A DNA stretch of 5,176 nt from a bacterium (GTDB lineage Bacteria > Planctomycetota > J058 > JACQDU01). The DNA lies in the NCBI GenBank assembly GCA_016200955.1, contig JACQDU010000263.1, forward strand, positions 1 through 5,176, written 5' to 3'. The notes below the pieces were generated by a model. It was not told the DNA's origin and made no database searches. It worked only from the letters and a program-made list of their open reading frames with translations. Below, one piece after another: positions 4,578 to 5,176 of the stretch. The first letter of the stretch is position 1. Each line of letters begins with the position of its first letter. The position numbers were made by a program, and so were the translations under genes.

Positions 4578-5176
4578 GTGGCCTGCATCGCGAGGAGCGT
4601 CTTCCGGACCTCGTCCGTCGAGAGAAAGCGCGCGCCCTTCTCCCGGAGGAGCTGCTTCGCGGCCTCGCCGTTCCTGGCCTCGATCGGCCAGATCGCGTCC
4701 TCGACCACGCGCACGGCGTATCCGCGCTCGAGGAGGCCGAGCGCGGCGGCCTTCACGCAGACCTCCGTGACGACGCCGAAGACGTAGAACGTCTTCGCTC
4801 CCGTGGACCGGAAGACGGTCTCGGCGTTCTCGTTGCCGAAGACGGGGAAGACCTGCTTCTCGAGGACGACGTGAGCTCTCCTGGGGTCGGGGAGGTCCGC
4901 CGTCCTCTTGCTCGGGACGTAGACCTCGTCTCCCGTGAGCGTCTCCTTGAGCTTCTCCTGGCCCGCGGTCCCGCGGAGGCAATGCGGCGGATACTGCGCG
5001 AACTCCGGGTCGTTCTCGGCGTGCGCGTCCACGCTCGAGACGAGCGGCACCTTGAGCTCGCGCGCGAGCGCGAAGAGCTTCGCGAGGTTCGGCTTGATCG
5101 CCTCGGCTCCGCTCGCGTGGAGCTTCCCGCCCGGCTCGACGAAGTCGACCTGCGTGTCGATGTCGAGGAACGCGAC
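4574..5176 (-). CDS. Isochorismatase-fold cysteine hydrolase, nicotinamidase-like (N-terminus missing)
   Basis: 200 residues are visible; the start codon lies beyond the right edge, probably only a few codons away because the first strand VAFLDIDTQVDF is already present. The isochorismatase-like fold shows the catalytic triad: Asp7 in DIDTQVDF, Lys107 in LEKQVFPVF and Cys140 in GVVTEVCVKAAALGLLERG. The VT pair just before the cysteine is where the family's cis-peptide sits. Asp50, His52 (SVDAH) and His65 (PPHC) match the metal ligands of nicotinamidases, and FVEPGGKLHASGAEAI, PPHC..GT and GQEKL also fit that branch. The M. tuberculosis-type extra His, eight residues after Asp50, is Glu58 here. 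The likely reaction is nicotinamide to nicotinate plus ammonia, the first step of NAD salvage, in the cytoplasm. Related cysteine hydrolases act on other amides, so pncA is not assigned. An internal ATG (5050-5048) is not the start, since the catalytic Asp lies upstream of it. It overlaps the Nudix gene by 4 nt. Confidence 0.88.
   Translation of the reverse strand, partial: VAFLDIDTQVDFVEPGGKLHASGAEAIKPNLAKLFALARELKVPLVSSVDAHAENDPEFAQYPPHCLRGTAGQEKLKETLTGDEVYVPSKRTADLPDPRRAHVVLEKQVFPVFGNENAETVFRSTGAKTFYVFGVVTEVCVKAAALGLLERGYAVRVVEDAIWPIEARNGEAAKQLLREKGARFLSTDEVRKTLLAMQAT

Noticed and set aside
4578..4982. N-terminal extension of the Nudix frame up to 4982
   Set aside because: This stretch is antisense-free but lies in the wrong frame over the hydrolase gene, which has its full catalytic triad there. 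GTG 4577 overlapping the TGA is the natural start.

Overview
This is a GC-rich bacterial stretch. Codons overwhelmingly end in G or C, which also explains the very long meaningless open frames on the opposite strands. No feature fixes the taxon. Secreted HEAT-repeat proteins ending in an 'ITG…WNRWW' segment, envelope proteins with low-complexity charged spacers, and an XdhC with an atypical neighbourhood would fit Planctomycetota, Myxococcota or Acidobacteriota-like soil or metagenome lineages. That placement is inference only.

Layout. (1) Positions 1-1073, minus strand: an XdhC/CoxI-family molybdenum-cofactor maturation protein with a TTG start, followed 19 nt later by the first 38 codons of a lipoprotein that runs off the left edge. 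(2) Positions 1074-1203: a divergent intergenic region. (3) Positions 1204-2136, plus strand: one exported HEAT-repeat protein gene that is cut in two by an in-frame TAG at 1816-1818. The reading frame continues unchanged for 105 more codons, through a typical HEAT-protein 'ITG…WW' end, a three-cysteine segment and a DSKKD tandem-repeat tail. (4) Positions 2200-3751, plus strand: a two-gene operon of exported proteins that look distantly paralogous (FPL…W.Y opening, G..W.W middle, GVG near the end). It is preceded by an extended -10 element placed so that the message would be leaderless. (5) Positions 3752-3827: a short convergent gap with two small hairpins. (6) Positions 3828-5176, minus strand: an isochorismatase/nicotinamidase-like cysteine hydrolase (start codon off the right edge) overlapping by 4 nt a Nudix hydrolase of the ADP-ribose/ADP-sugar pyrophosphatase type.

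How they may work together. The right-hand pair is the most coherent. A nicotinamidase-like enzyme and an ADP-ribose-type Nudix enzyme would handle the two halves of cleaved NAD+, and their overlap implies coupled translation. The central genes form a block of exported proteins of unknown role. The left-hand XdhC would serve a molybdenum hydroxylase that is not encoded in the window. No RNA genes, CRISPR arrays, insertion sequences or other mobile elements were seen. The clearest anomaly is the amber codon inside the HEAT-repeat gene.
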